Shown: in pieces, positions 25,534-37,765 of the stretch
How positions within the stretch are numbered: the stretch's first letter is position 1
Layout: each line of letters begins with the position of its first letter
Notes under the pieces: generated by a model
What the model was told of the DNA's origin: nothing
The model's database searches: none
The model's input: only the letters and a program-made list of their open reading frames with translations
Translations under genes and position numbers: made by a program
DNA from: Ulva prolifera
Lineage: Eukaryota > Chlorophyta > Ulvophyceae > Ulvales > Ulvaceae
Direction of reading: 5' to 3'
DNA length: 64,000 nucleotides
Assembly: GCA_023078555.1 (NCBI GenBank)
Contig: CM041201.1
Location: forward strand, 7,509,172 to 7,573,171

Positions 25534-27460
25534 ATGCAGCAATATCCCAACATACAGGACCTGCCTACATCGTCGGCAAATGTCCCTATACAACAGTTTC
25601 AGCTACTGCAACAGCCAAGGTCACCTGGCTTTGGTGGTTATGGAACGACGTTCATTACCCCGCATCATAGCTTGATGTATGCAACTCGCGACGTCGCTTT
25701 TTATCCCTCCGCCCTGACAGCTTCCGACTACAACTTGCCATACACAGTCCAACAACCTGAAAAACAAGTTTCAGTGTCAGCTGCGGAGCCTGCAGTATCC
25801 AAGGCAGAACCTGCGCCTCCCCCACCGAAGGCGCCGCGGACATCCAAGAAAAACGGTGATAAGTCAGGATCGACGTATGCGAGTCGACATCAAGCTGCTG
25901 AAAGCCGCAGAAGACAGCGAATAAATGACAGGTGTGTTGGAATGTGCCGTGGACGTGTGCACTTCAACATCACTGCTGTTGCTCAGATGGGGCCACGTGA
26001 GAGTCGACATGCTTCTCACATGTTGACACCACACGTGGTTCCCCGATGAGTGTTTCACATTATTCGTTATTTGCGTTTTTGAACGATTTGCTGATGGACT
26101 GGCTATGCGCTTGGATACCTTTCTGTACGCAATCATTTTCCGGGCCGCGCTCCGGGAGCATTGCCTTCCTGGCTGATTCCACGCTGATCACAGAAGACGT
26201 ATGCCTGAATAATTTCTAGTGTTTGTATCTGGGCGTGAACGCGAGCATTCTGCGCATCCCTCATTCGACATGACTAGTTCCACGGGCATCCTTGTCTTCG
26301 AGGTCCGAAGCCGACATCATCCTCCCGCATCTCCATATGATTGCAACAAAAATTTTCGGTTCGGTACCTTAGCTGGATCTAAGTGGTGCTGCAGATTGGA
26401 CACATTGCGCAAGGTGGTTCCTCACAGGGATCGGGCGAACACAGCAGCATTCTTGGAGGAGGTCATCAGCTATGTCGTTGGCTTAAAAAAACGTGTCGCA
26501 GACCTTGAGGGCGTCTCAGAAGACAAAATCAGCGTTCCACAGGTAGATGTGGGAGGCATGTTGAATGTGGCCCCACCAAATGGAGGGGCAGCAACTGTTC
26601 TAGGCAACCCGACCTTGCCAACAGGCACAGCCAACCCCGCAGAAACAATGCAGCTTGCAATGTTGGACGGCATGGGAGGCCAGCCCATGCCTGTTTCAGG
26701 TCCCATCATGGCAGGCATGCCGTTTCAAGATGCTGGAGCAGGTCCTGACCTGTCGAAGGGACTACCAGCCCGGGGGATGCCCACTCCTGCATTGAATGCG
26801 AATCAGGTAATGCCCCAGACCACCATGCACGGTCAAGGACTTGTCCAACCTGACAGTCGGTTCTTGTGGCTGCTGGCAAGTGCGCTGTCATGCCATATAG
26901 CAGAACTGTAAGCATCAATTTTGAAGTGCAGGTGCTCGTGCCTGTTGCTTTGATGCCTGACCAGCCAAATGGCGGGCAAGCATATATGCTCGTGAATCGT
27001 GACGAGTTTCCAATGATGGCTGGCCAGCCTTTTTTGGGGATGCAACCAGCACCGGAGGTAGCACAGCCTAAGCAAACTGACGAAGATGGCCTCATGGTGC
27101 GCTTTGTGTCCCTCTTCACATAGATGTCTTCTCATGAAAAATGTGAACCTTCTGAAACCCATACTTCTGGCTGCACCCCACTGCCGAGCATGTGGCTCCA
27201 AACTACTCAATCTCTGATTGCCGAGGCTTGAATTGTGACCGTGGTTTTGCATTTGTTGGCAGCTATGCGACCAAATGATGACCAATTCTCACAGGTTGAA
27301 AGCATTGCAGGATGTCTTGGTCGGAGCAGCGGTGCAAGTAGAGGAAGGTGACAATGAGGCTGACACAGAAGGAACCGACAATGGGGATGAAGAGGGCGGG
27401 GGCAAAAGCATGACTACACGATCAGGCAGGAAACGCAATCCCACCCAACGAATGTTCTGA
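25534..27460 (+). CDS. bHLH transcription factor, BIM-like
   Basis: Four exons (25534–25931, 26395–26806, 26932–27096 and 27263–27460) join in phase to give about 390 residues. The basic helix-loop-helix spans residues ~117–171 and is split by the first intron. The basic part has the His119-Glu123-Arg127 pattern that reads E-box DNA (CANNTG, usually CACGTG); helix 1 is I-N-D-R-L-D-T-L-R-K-V-V-P and helix 2 is A-A-F-L-E-E-V-I-S-Y-V-V-G-L. The H-x3-E-x3-R pattern with I-N-D-R and a D-[RK]-A-x-x-x-x-F-L-x-E-V-I-x-Y core is closest to plant BIM-type factors. The remainder is Gln/Pro-rich at the N-terminus and Gly/Met/Pro-rich in the middle, with an acidic then basic C-terminus; such segments often act in activation. 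A nuclear role is inferred. The start is the first ATG in the frame. Confidence 0.88.
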
Positions 27461-28907
27461 AGTGGCACATGCTGTGCCCGCCGATTTTTGTGTGTCGTGT
27501 CCTGCCCAAAAGTGGGCTGTGTTGCGAGTTTCGTACAGTCGGAGGACGAGGATCCCCGCAGTCGTAGCTATTGAACAATTAGGCCGTTACAGTGAAGCGA
27601 TGTATGGTGTGTACCTAAATCAACAAGCAAATGCTGCCTAGCCGACGGTAGCCTACCACTTCGTCAGTAGATTGTGATCCCGGAAGCCAGCCTGTCTCTG
27701 GAGCACATACCAGTGTAAAGTCAGCAACAATATGAAAATAGGCGATTGGATGCATGTAAGCCAGGCGTGCGTGTGACGGACTGACTTTGCCCCACCTTCC
27801 CATGGACGTGTGTGGCCTGCCAATGCATCGTTGGGTTGTCTTGGCTGGCAGGCTAATTGCCTTGTGCGCCTATCCGACAATGGCTCACACAGGTATCTCA
27901 CAGTGTGATTGTTGTATAGGCTGCCAGAGCATGAACATACATGCATCGTGCAAGATCATGCATGCAGTTGTTTGCCAGCTTTTATCACCGCTACAGATTG
28001 TCTGCAATCCACTGTGTTAAGCTCTAGATGGAGCGCTTTTCAGCATGGCCGCTGTGCTGGCCCAAGTGAGCAGCGGCATGTTAAACGATCGACTGGCTCA
28101 CCTCAGACAAGCGATGGCCTTGTGGATGTGGCAATCATTGCCTTGGGATGTCTCCACCTAGGCGCCGGTGTGCAAGAGTGACCATGTATATCTGAGTGCT
28201 GCTGGTACAAGCATGAACATGTACCACTGTGATGGAGGAACAGATATCACAGTGGCTCGCCTGCTTTGATGTCTGAATGTAGAGCCACGGCCGCGGGGAT
28301 GCAGCTGGCCATTTGTCATCCACCGCAGAAAGCGTAAATGGCATGACAGCTCGTGTCTCTATACAGCTCGTGTCTCTTATACGGCTGCTCATGTGCACCG
28401 TCGCAGCGATACGTCAATCGGCTTTGATAGTGCAGTGTCCAATTGCAATTGGACAAATCTGTATGTGTGTCTAAAAATGGAGGTTGGACAAGTGCAGCGA
28501 GAACCAGTAATTTGGACAGAATGTCAATTCCATGCAGGCACTAGTGTGCAGCTGGCAAGCATGTCTGGCTCCAGATTTGCGCAACCTGGATGCATTGCGG
28601 AAGGAGCCTCAAGGAGGCCATGATGTGCTATGCAGTTTGTGTTAAATCCTGAAACAGTGATGTGCAAACTGTATTAGTGGTATCTCATGCAGCTGCATAT
28701 GATAACGCTTTCGCTGTCTTGTGGCTGCTGGTGTCCTGTGATGTTAACAAGCAGCGAATGCGCGGATGCGCGCAAGCGACCAGATCACGTCGGGCCATCT
28801 ATGGCTAGCTTGTCAGCCACTTCATGTGCGTCAATCGCCATACTTTTATGTACTTCGCATCTTGGCTCCGCGGGTGCTCTACCCGCTGCATGGGCCAGCG
28901 TTGAAAG
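27461..28907. other. Intergenic region
   Basis: No gene is recognised between the end of the bHLH gene and the next + gene. Short frames occur but lack domains. The right end should hold the promoter of the 28.9-kb gene. Confidence 0.5.
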
Positions 28908-30621
28908 ATGTCGTTCCGAGTTACAGTCCATGCTTATCCCAGCAGTGAAGGACATTCCAAACGAAGCGAAGCAGTACAGCTAGATATTCCATGTGGGACT
29001 GGGGAACAACTGGTTCGATGGCTCGGCCATGCCACCTGCCTCAAGCTTGCTTACGCCAAACGGGACTCGTTACATCGGTACCTTCCACATGCTGTTATGG
29101 GGAAAGATGGAAGCATTCTTGACGCTGATCACGTGATGAAAGAGGTGCTGAAAATTCATCGCCGTACTAAGCATGCATTCGCTCAAGAGCAGGGTAGTGA
29201 GGGTGCAGGAAGCCCACACAGGCAGCAGTTGAATAGGTAACACTGCGAAACCCGTATTAAACATGACGCCGAGCCCTCCAGGTTATTAAAGACGGCGACG
29301 ATATTTATGTGGAGTATGGCAACGGACCTCAAGCTCTGACAGCACGCTGGGAGGGTCGACCTGACACTCCTGACTTCCAGTGGGGACAAGATGGGATTGT
29401 TCTTCCATCACATGATTTATGGCTGCAACAGCTGGACCTGCAAGAAGCAAATCTGCACACTCTAGTAGATCAAGCGCTGCTAGAGCAGGATCCAGATGCC
29501 GTTGCACACAACCTGGATGCTGTGAAGGCTCTGCTGATTCAGTATGCGGGCAGCCTGCAAGCCTGCTTCTTCGCATATGAGTGCCAGGTCTAGCCTCACT
29601 GCGTCTTGGCGTTGCGCTGGCCGGTGGCGTCACCCCATAACATGTTTTCCAGCATGGCTTGGGATGCAGGGCGACAAGGACCCACATCTAATCAATCGAA
29701 TGAGCCTAACTCAATTCAAGTCCATGTGCTCTGCAGCAAACATTCCGTCTCCAAAGTTCACTGTGGACCGCATAGAAGAGCCAGTCAAAGCAGCACTGGC
29801 AACAGCCCCTGCAGAATCAGCTGGTACAATGACCTTCCGGGATTTCCTGATGGCCCTGGTGCACGTTGCGCACTGCAGATTTGCAGCGCACGTACGTCAC
29901 ACCTTCCATGCATCAGCTAGATCGTAATGCTGCCATGCTCAGCACCATGATCTTGCAGCGGATAGTGATGTTGATGTAAGGCCATGCAGAAACCTGACCT
30001 TTCGGAGCACTCGCATTTGGCAGACAAGCTGGATGAGTTGCTGTCAGACTGCGTGGTGCGGCACATATTTCCAGAGCTAACAGCCCGTTTGGAACGGCTG
30101 CAAACGGCTCAGTCAAAGGGCGCTAGCCTGATGCTGAGGAAAGGGCGACGCCTCGTGGAGCAAACCCTGGATTCCTGTCAAATGAAGCGAATCAAGGCGG
30201 CAACAGTGCAAGTCGAAGTCAAGCATCTTGCCTGCCACATGGCAAACTGGAACATGCTTGGGCAGGACTTCCTTCTCAAAGATTTGGTCGCGGCCACCTT
30301 GATGGCAAAGCACCGGTGAGGTTTCGTGGTGGCCGCCTTCAGACGCAGGCAGACATGGTACAAAGTGATAGCATGGTAAAAAGCAGAGCAATTCATGAAT
30401 ATGGCAGCTGGTGCAGGGCAATTGAAGTTGAGGTGTTCCAGCTGAAGCAGCAGCCCATCACTCTTAACTATGATGAGTTCGAGGCAGTCATCCTGTACCT
30501 CGCATACCACATGTACACGGCCAAAAAGCGAAACGAACCTTTCGAGGAGTACTTGGGAGAGTTCATGGATAGAGTGTTCAGGACATCAGGGGTACTTGTG
30601 GATTTCCCACAGCAGGACTGA
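28908..30621 (+). CDS. Uncharacterised 444-residue protein, five exons
   Basis: Five exons fit in phase: 28908–29193, 29292–29587, 29670–29891, 29990–30315 and 30417–30621. The N-terminus is a compact segment with V-T-V-H and a D-G-S-I-L-D turn. The middle has a Leu/Gln/Asp-rich helical region. The third exon reads like an EF-hand-type helix pair without a canonical calcium loop (M-S-L-T-Q-F-K... T-F-R-D-F-L-M-A-L). The C-terminal part is helical and ends in a Tyr-rich segment. I do not recognise the family. The EF-like helices and charged helices are common in axonemal proteins, but this is only a guess. A TGTAA motif 42 bases past the stop supports the 3' end. The first intron border is uncertain: an alternative donor at 29237 is out of phase. 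Confidence 0.7.
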
Positions 30622-30662
30622 CAGATGTGCATGGTTTTACACTAATTCTGATGTTTCATTGG

Positions 30663-30667
30663 TGTAA
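30663..30667 (+). terminator. Probable poly(A) signal (TGTAA)
   Basis: TGTAA, the chlorophyte-type polyadenylation signal, occurs 42 bases after the stop codon of the preceding gene and overlaps an AATAAA-like run. Confidence 0.5.
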
Positions 30668-31049
30668 TAAAACTGCTGGCTGAGACGTTTCACACTGGAG
30701 TGGCCGCAGTTCATATAGGAGACGGCCAAATGCCGTCCGCTATTGGGCTATCGTGAAACTCCTCCTCCTCGTCTGTGCTTGGCGTCCTGTGCACAGAGTG
30801 TCCCCCAGTTATAGAGTGTCTCATGCATTCAGCTTTCGAGACGCGCTTTGAACTCAGAGAGCACGACGAGGTTGACCGTCCAATTAAAAGCTCTGCTTCG
30901 AAATCTTTCTGCCTCGGCACGACCATGCAAGACCGTGGCAGGCACACGATAGTACGTGGTTATCTCATCGTTGTTTGGCTGCAGCGACAGCGTGCATGCT
31001 GCGAGCTTCCAGCCCAGTGCCACAGCTGATCGCTGCATGACAGTGGAGC
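30668..31049. other. Intergenic region
   Basis: No gene is seen. The stretch should contain the promoter of the NDC1-like gene starting at 31050. Confidence 0.5.
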
Positions 31050-33082
31050 ATGGAATCCTTACTGGGAATTTCCTTGCGATTTCTTAGCTTAGCGATCTGG
31101 ACATTTCTGATCGTGGCCGTTGTTTCTGCGCCAGTTTTTGCTGCCGCATGGACTGTAGACGCGGGCAGGATTGGATCCATTCCCGTAGTATCGCTATGCA
31201 GCGTCATATCGGCGTTCTTATGTGTTTACATTCCGACCGCCGTGACATGGTTCTTGTGTCAGAATATGCACGAATGGGGGTCCTTGAACAGCCTGATTTC
31301 TAAGAGTTGGACGAGGACACCGATCTGGCGAGCAGCTTTGTCTATCAAGTCAGGATCGAGGCTCTTGTTCAGTCTCCTGCTGTTCTTCTGTGCATCTATT
31401 CTTGGGGCACTGCACGTGCGCTTTGTGTCTGCCATGATGCGGGGAGACTCATTGCAAGTCGGTATTCCTGTGTGGGCTTTGATGCCTTTCGGAGCAGTTC
31501 ATGCCCTGGCGCTCGTGATTCAAGGAAAATATCGGGTTCAATATCCAGCAGTACACATGCCGAGGCTGCAGCAGCTACTAGACGTCGCATCCCCCGCGAT
31601 CAAGGATGGCGTGCACATCTGGGGTAGAGCAGCTGTACTCTCTTCGCTGCTGACAATACTTGTGTTCAAACCAAGTATCACGTTTTCTCAAGTGCTCGTG
31701 GCTGCCATCACCAGCTTGTGCTTCACAATAGCAATGAGCTGGTCTGCTCAGTTGGTGACCATTCTGTCAGCTGAACGGCTGCACCGAAGAGGTCTGCAAC
31801 ACGTGGAGCATGGTGTGGTATGGCGCTGCTACATGGCTACCTCGCTTGCAATGTACAGCTGCTCGAGAACGGGTGATTGAATTTTGAGGCTAACGTGGCC
31901 CTCGCGTTCACAGGTTCTCGAGATGCTGGTGCATCGCCTTCACACGCTTAGGGACCCACTAAATTCAGCACTTACACTCCAGGTATGCCAGCTCTGCCAC
32001 CTGTGCAGCTGCCCGCACAAGCTGCGACCCTTTTCTACCTGCCTTGTCCGTGCCTGCGCACATATGCCTGAATGCAGGAACTGAGCATTCGAGGTGGCTA
32101 CTTTGGGATATCCTTCTGGGCCGAGATCTTCCAAGACCATTCTGGGGCAGACCTGTGGCTGCCGTTAGCACAGAGGTGCCTCGAAGAGCTCAAAGGGCTG
32201 GCGTCTGCTGCTGATCAGTACCTTGAAGCGCATGGCAAGAACAGGTACTGATGCTCATGCCTACTGCCCAACGAAGAGTCGCTATCTAGCTGGCAGCCTG
32301 ATGTACATATCTCGCAGGTTTTTTCGGGCTATGGCAGCAGAAACATCATGCCTGCGGTCTGACTGCAAGTGTTGCAATCGTTTTGCAGAAAGGAAGCCAC
32401 GACCCAATGGAATACCGCATCATTCCCAAGCCTGCTGAGTTCCAGACGCAGGGACAAAGTGTTCCCAGAGCGGGCTCTGTTTGAAGAGGAGCTGGACGCT
32501 CACCACATGCGTTGCATATGGGCGGCTCAGATCTTGACAGACATTGCGGTGGTCAGCTACATGCATGACACCTGTGCACTACTGCAGATGCCTCCGGAAG
32601 GCATTCCTGGACTTGCAGACGTTGTACAGCAGCTCCTGTGTGCCTTTGCTGTAATGGATCAGTATCTGGAGGTGCGCTGCCAGAAACACATGAGGACGAG
32701 CACGCCATTATGTATGAGAAATCATATGTATGCCATGTGAAGATCATGCTTTTCCGCTCTGCAATGACCTTGTTGTCCGTGTGCATGGTTGCAGTCCCAG
32801 AGCATTGATCTCTCTGATGGTGTGCAGAACACTTTACGGACCGTGCCGCACAAGAGGCACGGTTCTTTCCTGGCATGGTTGCTGGCTGTTTCTCCACAAT
32901 CGGGCACTGCTCGTATAGAAGCGCGAGCTGTCACGGTTCATGCATGTTTGGATCAATGTCTCCATCGGCTACATGCTAGGTTTGGTGCTGGGCTTGCTAA
33001 GTTGAGAGAAAGAGCGTCGTTAGTGTCTGATGTCAAGCATGTGAAGTTGGCTGCTTTCGCTGGGGCTATCCTGGGCGGATGA
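31050..33082 (+). CDS. NDC1-like transmembrane nucleoporin
   Basis: NDC1 anchors nuclear pore complexes in the pore membrane. The proposed exons are 31050–31817, 31914–31982, 32078–32244, 32389–32671 and 32795–33082 (about 524 residues, similar to plant NDC1). The first exon encodes about six hydrophobic segments within the first 240 residues, as expected for the membrane half. The rest is soluble and helical. It ends with a segment reading L-S-D-G-V-Q-N-T-L followed by a Leu-rich helix, which resembles the 'D-x-x-G-V-V-Q-x-x-L' region near the NDC1 C-terminus. Membrane topology plus this C-terminal match are the basis of the call; sequence conservation of NDC1 is weak, so another multi-pass protein is possible. 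The end of exon 1 is uncertain, since two donors are available. Confidence 0.55.
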
Positions 33083-33472
33083 CGGAGCTGGGATCCGTAC
33101 TTGTCAACACGAGACGCAGGCGATCTGCGTAGTACATAGCATTGAACCTGTTATCTGTGGCGCTCTCAGTTCAGTGTCAGCAGCATTGCTGCAATGTGCC
33201 TGTGAATGGCACCTGTGCAGCCACTTGAGAATCATGGAGTTGAGGGTATTAGTGCAGTATGAGGACTTGTCACATGGTGGACGGAGCCTGTGGTCATGAT
33301 TGATCTCTGAAATGTACCGCGTGTTTTTCTGCCTGTTTTTATTCTCCAGGGGGCGTCGGGGCAGTGCATCATGGTACGGCAGACATGTGCAGCGAACACA
33401 GACCTGTTACAGATCATCAAAACCAAAATTTGCGTGGGCAACTACGTGTGGCCGCACCATCAACTCCTTCAG
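33083..33472. other. Short region between convergent genes
   Basis: Nothing recognisable lies between the 3' ends of the NDC1-like gene (+) and the small membrane protein gene (–). Confidence 0.5.
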
Positions 33473-33985
33473 CTAGTGCTTTGACAGCAATACAGACAGC
33501 TTTCGGAGGTAGAATGACAGTGCATGGGACATACCCACGGACACGAGAACTACAATAACAAGTACAACCAAGCCGTACAGAATCCGTTCTCCGGGGGTCA
33601 AAAGAGTGGCCCCTGCTCGAAGTAACAGGAACGAGTACCAATCAGCAAGCGCCCTGCAGTAGACGTTTCGTGTCACGCGCCAGTTTATACGCTAAACAGG
33701 ACAAGTTCAAGATTGTACCTGGGGATGTGGGTACACTGTGGCACGCGTTTTACACCGCGAGTCCTGCGATTTGAAGTTAGGCAGTACGCACTTGCCAGGC
33801 GAACTTGTCTCAGCGCGTTCCTGTGCCTTCTGCGCCCCGAGCTCGTCGATCAGCTGCTGAATCTGCTTCTCCGAGGCCTGGGCACCCATTGTGCCCGTTC
33901 CATTTCGTGTGTCTTGATCCCCCTCTGCTGACGTACCAATCTGTGCTGCGACCGCCCTCCTTTGCGATGAGCGTGTCTGAACCAT
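33473..33985 (-). CDS. Small C-terminally membrane-anchored protein; possible serine palmitoyltransferase small subunit
   Basis: Two exons (33792–33985 and 33473–33653) join in phase through a GTGCGT donor and a CTGCAG acceptor to give 124 residues. The first ~65 residues are polar (Gln, Glu, Thr and Ala-rich). The second exon holds W-Y-S-F-L-L-L-R, then L-T-P-G-E-R, then one long hydrophobic segment and a short basic tail. The order 'W-[FY]-x-x-x-L-L ... L-x-P-x-E-R ... hydrophobic helix' resembles the small subunits of serine palmitoyltransferase, which bind the catalytic dimer in the ER membrane and start sphingolipid synthesis. The match is short, so other tail-anchored proteins remain possible. 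The start could be the ATG at 33985 or a few codons upstream. Confidence 0.42.
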
Positions 33986-35007
33986 GATCCAACACTCTAC
34001 CACGATAAAAGCATTTTGAAGGGAAAATGTGTCAAAGTAGAAGCCGATGCTTCTCTGTCGACATCACAACTGGCACATCTTGTACTGCATTTTCCTGTAG
34101 CAATGACACACGCAACGGCTACTCTGTATATGTGTTACAAACACATGCACTGCGCACCACATCTGGATGCATCACGATGCAGGGCTGATTGCATGTAAGT
34201 GATGCGCCTTGACAGTGCTTGTGAATAAACCCCCTTCGCCACTTACTGTGACAAAGCGCTCCATCTCGACAAGGCTCATCCGCTTTGGACCAAGCCAGAA
34301 ATGCCTGAAGTCCGCCGAGAGTCCCACAGCTTGCCAGAGAGCTTGATCTGGACGTCCCTGCATGTGCCCCGCTTGGTGACCTGTACCGGCGTGTGCAAAC
34401 GCACAATCGTGGGTTTCCCGCTTCCGAGCAGGCAATTGTGCATCTGCGGGTGCTTCGATCATCGCGTCCACACTGCCATATTTGCACATGTCGAGGGACA
34501 CGGGGGATGCTCGATTTCAGGCTGGATCTCGAAAGGTAACGGTGCTTCGATTTATGTTCACACCACTCCCATCCTTTGGTATTCGTCACCACGGCAAGCA
34601 TGCAGATTCATGTCCGGATTCATCTTGCTCGGGAGGATAATGCTAGCACTACCAGAGATCTCCCGCCTGTGTTGGTGCGCCTTTCCACTATCGCAGATGC
34701 GAATTGTGACTACCTGCGTGCGACCGCACAGACTGCTCAACCCTCGCTCTGATCCGCAGATTCATGCGAATTATTACGCCACTACCGATATGCTGGCGAA
34801 GGTCGCATACTATAGCTACCAGGTGCGTAGTCCCAGTCACGTCCCAGTCTCCCCTTCTCCCCACCTTCACATCGCTGCTCTGTCACGCGCACTGCCCCTG
34901 TATCAATCCTGATTGCACCAGATACAGCAGAAACTCCACCGACCTTCTGTAGCAGGATTAATCATCCTCCTGCAATTCAGGCATACCTGCCTCCAAGGAT
35001 GGGCTCA
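33986..35007. other. Region upstream of ATG5 with unassigned frames
   Basis: ATG5 lacks its N-terminal ubiquitin-like segment in the exons found, so one or more + exons should lie here. A + frame ending at about 34821 with a CAG/GTGCGT donor in matching phase is a candidate, but its sequence is not clearly ATG5. On the – strand a frame of 109 codons (34172–34501) looks protein-like but is unidentified. Confidence 0.4.
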
Positions 35008-37686
35008 GGTGACATGCCTGATCCATGGGGTGCTGCATGGTTCAACCTCAGCAGCGGAGCCGTCGTTTCTGGGCGGCAGATACCAGTCGGAGCTCTGTTT
35101 CAGCACATGTGCCCAGCGGACGTGCGGCCACTGCAGCTGACGGTGCACTTCTCTCAGCGCTACCCCGATGAGGCCTGCCCCTACGTGGCAGCTTGCCGGC
35201 ACAAGCAGCACCTCATCTTCAACCCACGCCACATGTACTTCAACAATCTCAAGGAGGCGCTCTTGATCCGGACCGGTGTGCAGCCCCTCAACTCGCAGCT
35301 CGCTGCACCCTTCGTCTGTTGCAAGGAATGGTGCATGCCTATAAAACAAGACCCCACGCAGACGTTCAGCCTCCGGTGCCCTCAGCGTCCCTGACTGTCG
35401 TGCTAGTGCCCTCTGAAAGCGTTTGCGTGGAGCCACCTGAACTCATGTGTGCCGTGTGCTGTGGCCAGTTGAGCTAGGTCATGCTGTTGGCTAGTCGCTG
35501 GCAAGCCTCGCCCCAGTGGAGCTCCATGGAGTGGGGCCCCACTACCAAAGGGGCCGCCTCCGACATTCACCAGCACACATGAAACGCCACAGGCCTGTTC
35601 CAAAGGCTGCCACCGGGTCGGACACCACGCAGCATGGCACACCCCTGGTCCACCTCGCACAGCCTGCCTCACATCCGTCCCGTCATCCTGTCCACAGAAC
35701 CACTGCTCCCATTTCATTGCCGCAACAGAGACCACCCGGCTCCAACAAAGTCACAGTGCTCCACACTCACCGCGCCAGCTCTGCTGAACTGCCACGGCGT
35801 CCCCCCGCTCCACACTCACTGCTCCAGCTCCGCTGAACTGCCACGGCGCCCCCCCGCCCCACACTCACTGCTCCAGCTCCGCTGAACTGCCACGGCGCCC
35901 CCCCGCCCCACACTCACTGCGCCAGCTCCGCTGAACTGCCACGGCGTCCCCCCGCCCCACACTCACTGCGCCAGCTCCGCTGAACTGCCACGGCGCCCCC
36001 CCGTCCCACACCCTAGCCACCCCGCAGAGCTGCGGCGATAGCCGTGCGCACCGCGTGTGTCCTCATCGGCGCCGCCGACGGCCACTGCTGCCGTGCAGGC
36101 CGCGCAACCCAGGTGCTGGAGCTGGTCGAGGGCGAGCGCGAGCAGCTGTGGCAGGCGGCGCGAGACGGCGACCTCGAGGCACACACCGGCCGCCTCTCGC
36201 GCCTGAAGCACACGGCGGTGGCGCGGCCGGGGCAGCCCGGCGCACAGGTGCCCGTCCGGGTGCTCGTGGCCACAGAAACCACCGGGGTGCGCACCCCTCG
36301 CGCGTACTCTACGCTGACAGCAACCCTGTGTGCGGTCGCCGGGACACTGTCGGGGCGGCCCGCGCCTGCCGTGGTGAAACAGCGGGCATGGGATGATGCG
36401 GCGTACCGTGCGTTGCAGTCATGCCGTGTCAGCGGTGCGGGCGGCGCAGCGTTTCTGCGTTGCTGCGCTGGACGCGCGGGACGTCTCTCTGGGGTTCGGC
36501 TGGTGGTGGCGCTCATGCATACATGGTTGTATCTGCACTGCAGGCGTGTGCAATCGTCACCCATCCGTGCGCTACTGCTGGGCGCAGATGTGCCGGCGTT
36601 CAGGAGAGTACCGGGTGTGTGATGGCACTCCGAGGCTCGTGTGTACGGCATGATCACGCGCGATCAGCCAGATCTCAACACACAGCAATCGACATCAGCT
36701 GATGCATGGTGGCGGTGCAGGGCATGGAGGGTCAGGCCTTCTTCTCGCGGCCAGTGCTCGCGGAGTTCCCAGACGGCACCCCGCAGACACTGCTGGACGC
36801 TGTGTACGCGATCTGCCCCGCCGCGGTCGCGCCGCCCGTCGCGTGTCGCCTCCGCACGGACACGTCCGGCGCGGGTCCGGCCGTCCGCCTCAACTGCGAC
36901 GTGCAGCTTGTGATAGAGGACATGGGTGGCGATGGGGGTGCGGCCGGGGAGCGGCCGGCGGCGGCAGCGGAGCAGCCGGCGCCGCGGCCCGACGTGTCGG
37001 AGAGCACTGATGCGGCTAGCGCTGAGCTTCCGGGGGCTGGCATCAGGGCGGAGGATGCGGTGGAGAGCGCGGCGGCGGAGGGTGCGGGCGGCGGGGCTGG
37101 TGGAGGGGAGGGGGGTTCAGAGTGTGAGCGGGACGCAGCGGCCGCAGTGGAGGACGATGGGGTTGCGGCTGTGGATGGAACAGCGGACGGGCAGGTTGCA
37201 CCGTGTGGTGGGGAGTCGCAGGGAGAGGGGGGTGGTGGGGGGCCGGGGACTGCGGCCGTGCCGCTGGGGCCGGAGCAGGGGTGTGGGAGCGGGGTGAGCA
37301 AGCCGAGGGGGGGCGTTGCGGACAGGGGCGCTGCCGCGGCCAGAGCCCCGCTGAGGCGGGTAGTGAGGGGCCGGTTGAGGGAGGGCGTGTCGGTGTACGT
37401 CGGGGGGGTTCGTGCCCATGTGCAGGACGCGGTCCTCCGGACCAGTATGAGCCTGCTGCACGATGTGCTGTTTGCGCCAGACTTGTTCTTGTATGTAGTT
37501 ATCCAGTTTCCGAGGGACGTGGCCGGCAGCCGGTGAGTGTCTGTCATGACCTCGTGCCGTGTTTGTTCGCGCAGGCGTGATGGCCTGGCGCATGATACGT
37601 ACGCGACTGCACACCGCAATCTCTCGGGGGATCTGGCAAAGTCAGCCTCGCATGTGTTGAGCAGAGCGCGTGACCGCAAAGTATGA
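35008..37686 (+). CDS. ATG5: Autophagy protein 5
   Basis: ATG5 is joined covalently to ATG12 and, with ATG16, forms the E3-like complex that lipidates ATG8 on growing autophagosomes. Exons 35008–35275, 36099–36286, 36721–37532 and 37575–37686 join in phase (459 residues without the N-terminus). The first reads ...G-R-Q-I-P-V-G-A-L-F-Q-H-M...P-L-Q-L-T-V-H-F and ends N-L-K-E-A-L, matching the ATG5 'P-x-G-V-L-F-D...W-N-[IL]-T-V-H-F...S-L-K-E-A' region. The second has E-Q-L-W-Q-A-A-R-D-G-D-L-E-A and V-P-V-R-V-L-V. The third starts with S-R-P-V and T-L-L-D-A-V and ends with V-Y-V-G-G-V...L-F-L-Y-V-V-I, the final ubiquitin-like strand region. Between these lies a ~180-residue Gly/Ala/Glu-rich insert, far longer than in plants. 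The acceptor lysine normally lies in the helical region between the two ubiquitin-like folds; I cannot place it with certainty. N-terminal exons are missing. Confidence 0.85.
35762..36010. repeat. 49-bp minisatellite in an ATG5 intron
   Basis: Five units start at 35762, 35811, 35860, 35909 and 35958, each 49 bp, with a partial sixth. They differ by a few bases and include C-runs of 6–7. The array fills part of the intron between the first two ATG5 exons. Confidence 0.93.
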
Positions 37687-37765
37687 ATGTAACATGAAGT
37701 ATTTCTGCGTGGATGTGTTCGATTGAAGGTTGATCTTGTGTCGATACTCGCGGCCTGTTGTCACA

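Noticed and set aside
26219-26394. Extension of the bHLH second exon to the left through an open frame
   Set aside because: The extension would insert residues into the middle of the bHLH helix 1; the GCAG acceptor at 26394 restores the domain exactly.
34172-34501. A – frame with an A-L-W-Q-A-V segment that resembles a part of ATG5
   Set aside because: The true ATG5 segment (E-Q-L-W-Q-A-A-R-D-G-D-L-E) is on the + strand in the ATG5 exon at 36.1 kb; the – frame match is too short and in the wrong orientation.
36732-37679. A 315-codon – frame opposite ATG5
   Set aside because: It is antisense to the well-supported ATG5 exon and is Ser/Pro/Ala-rich as expected from the complement of Gly/Ala/Glu codons.
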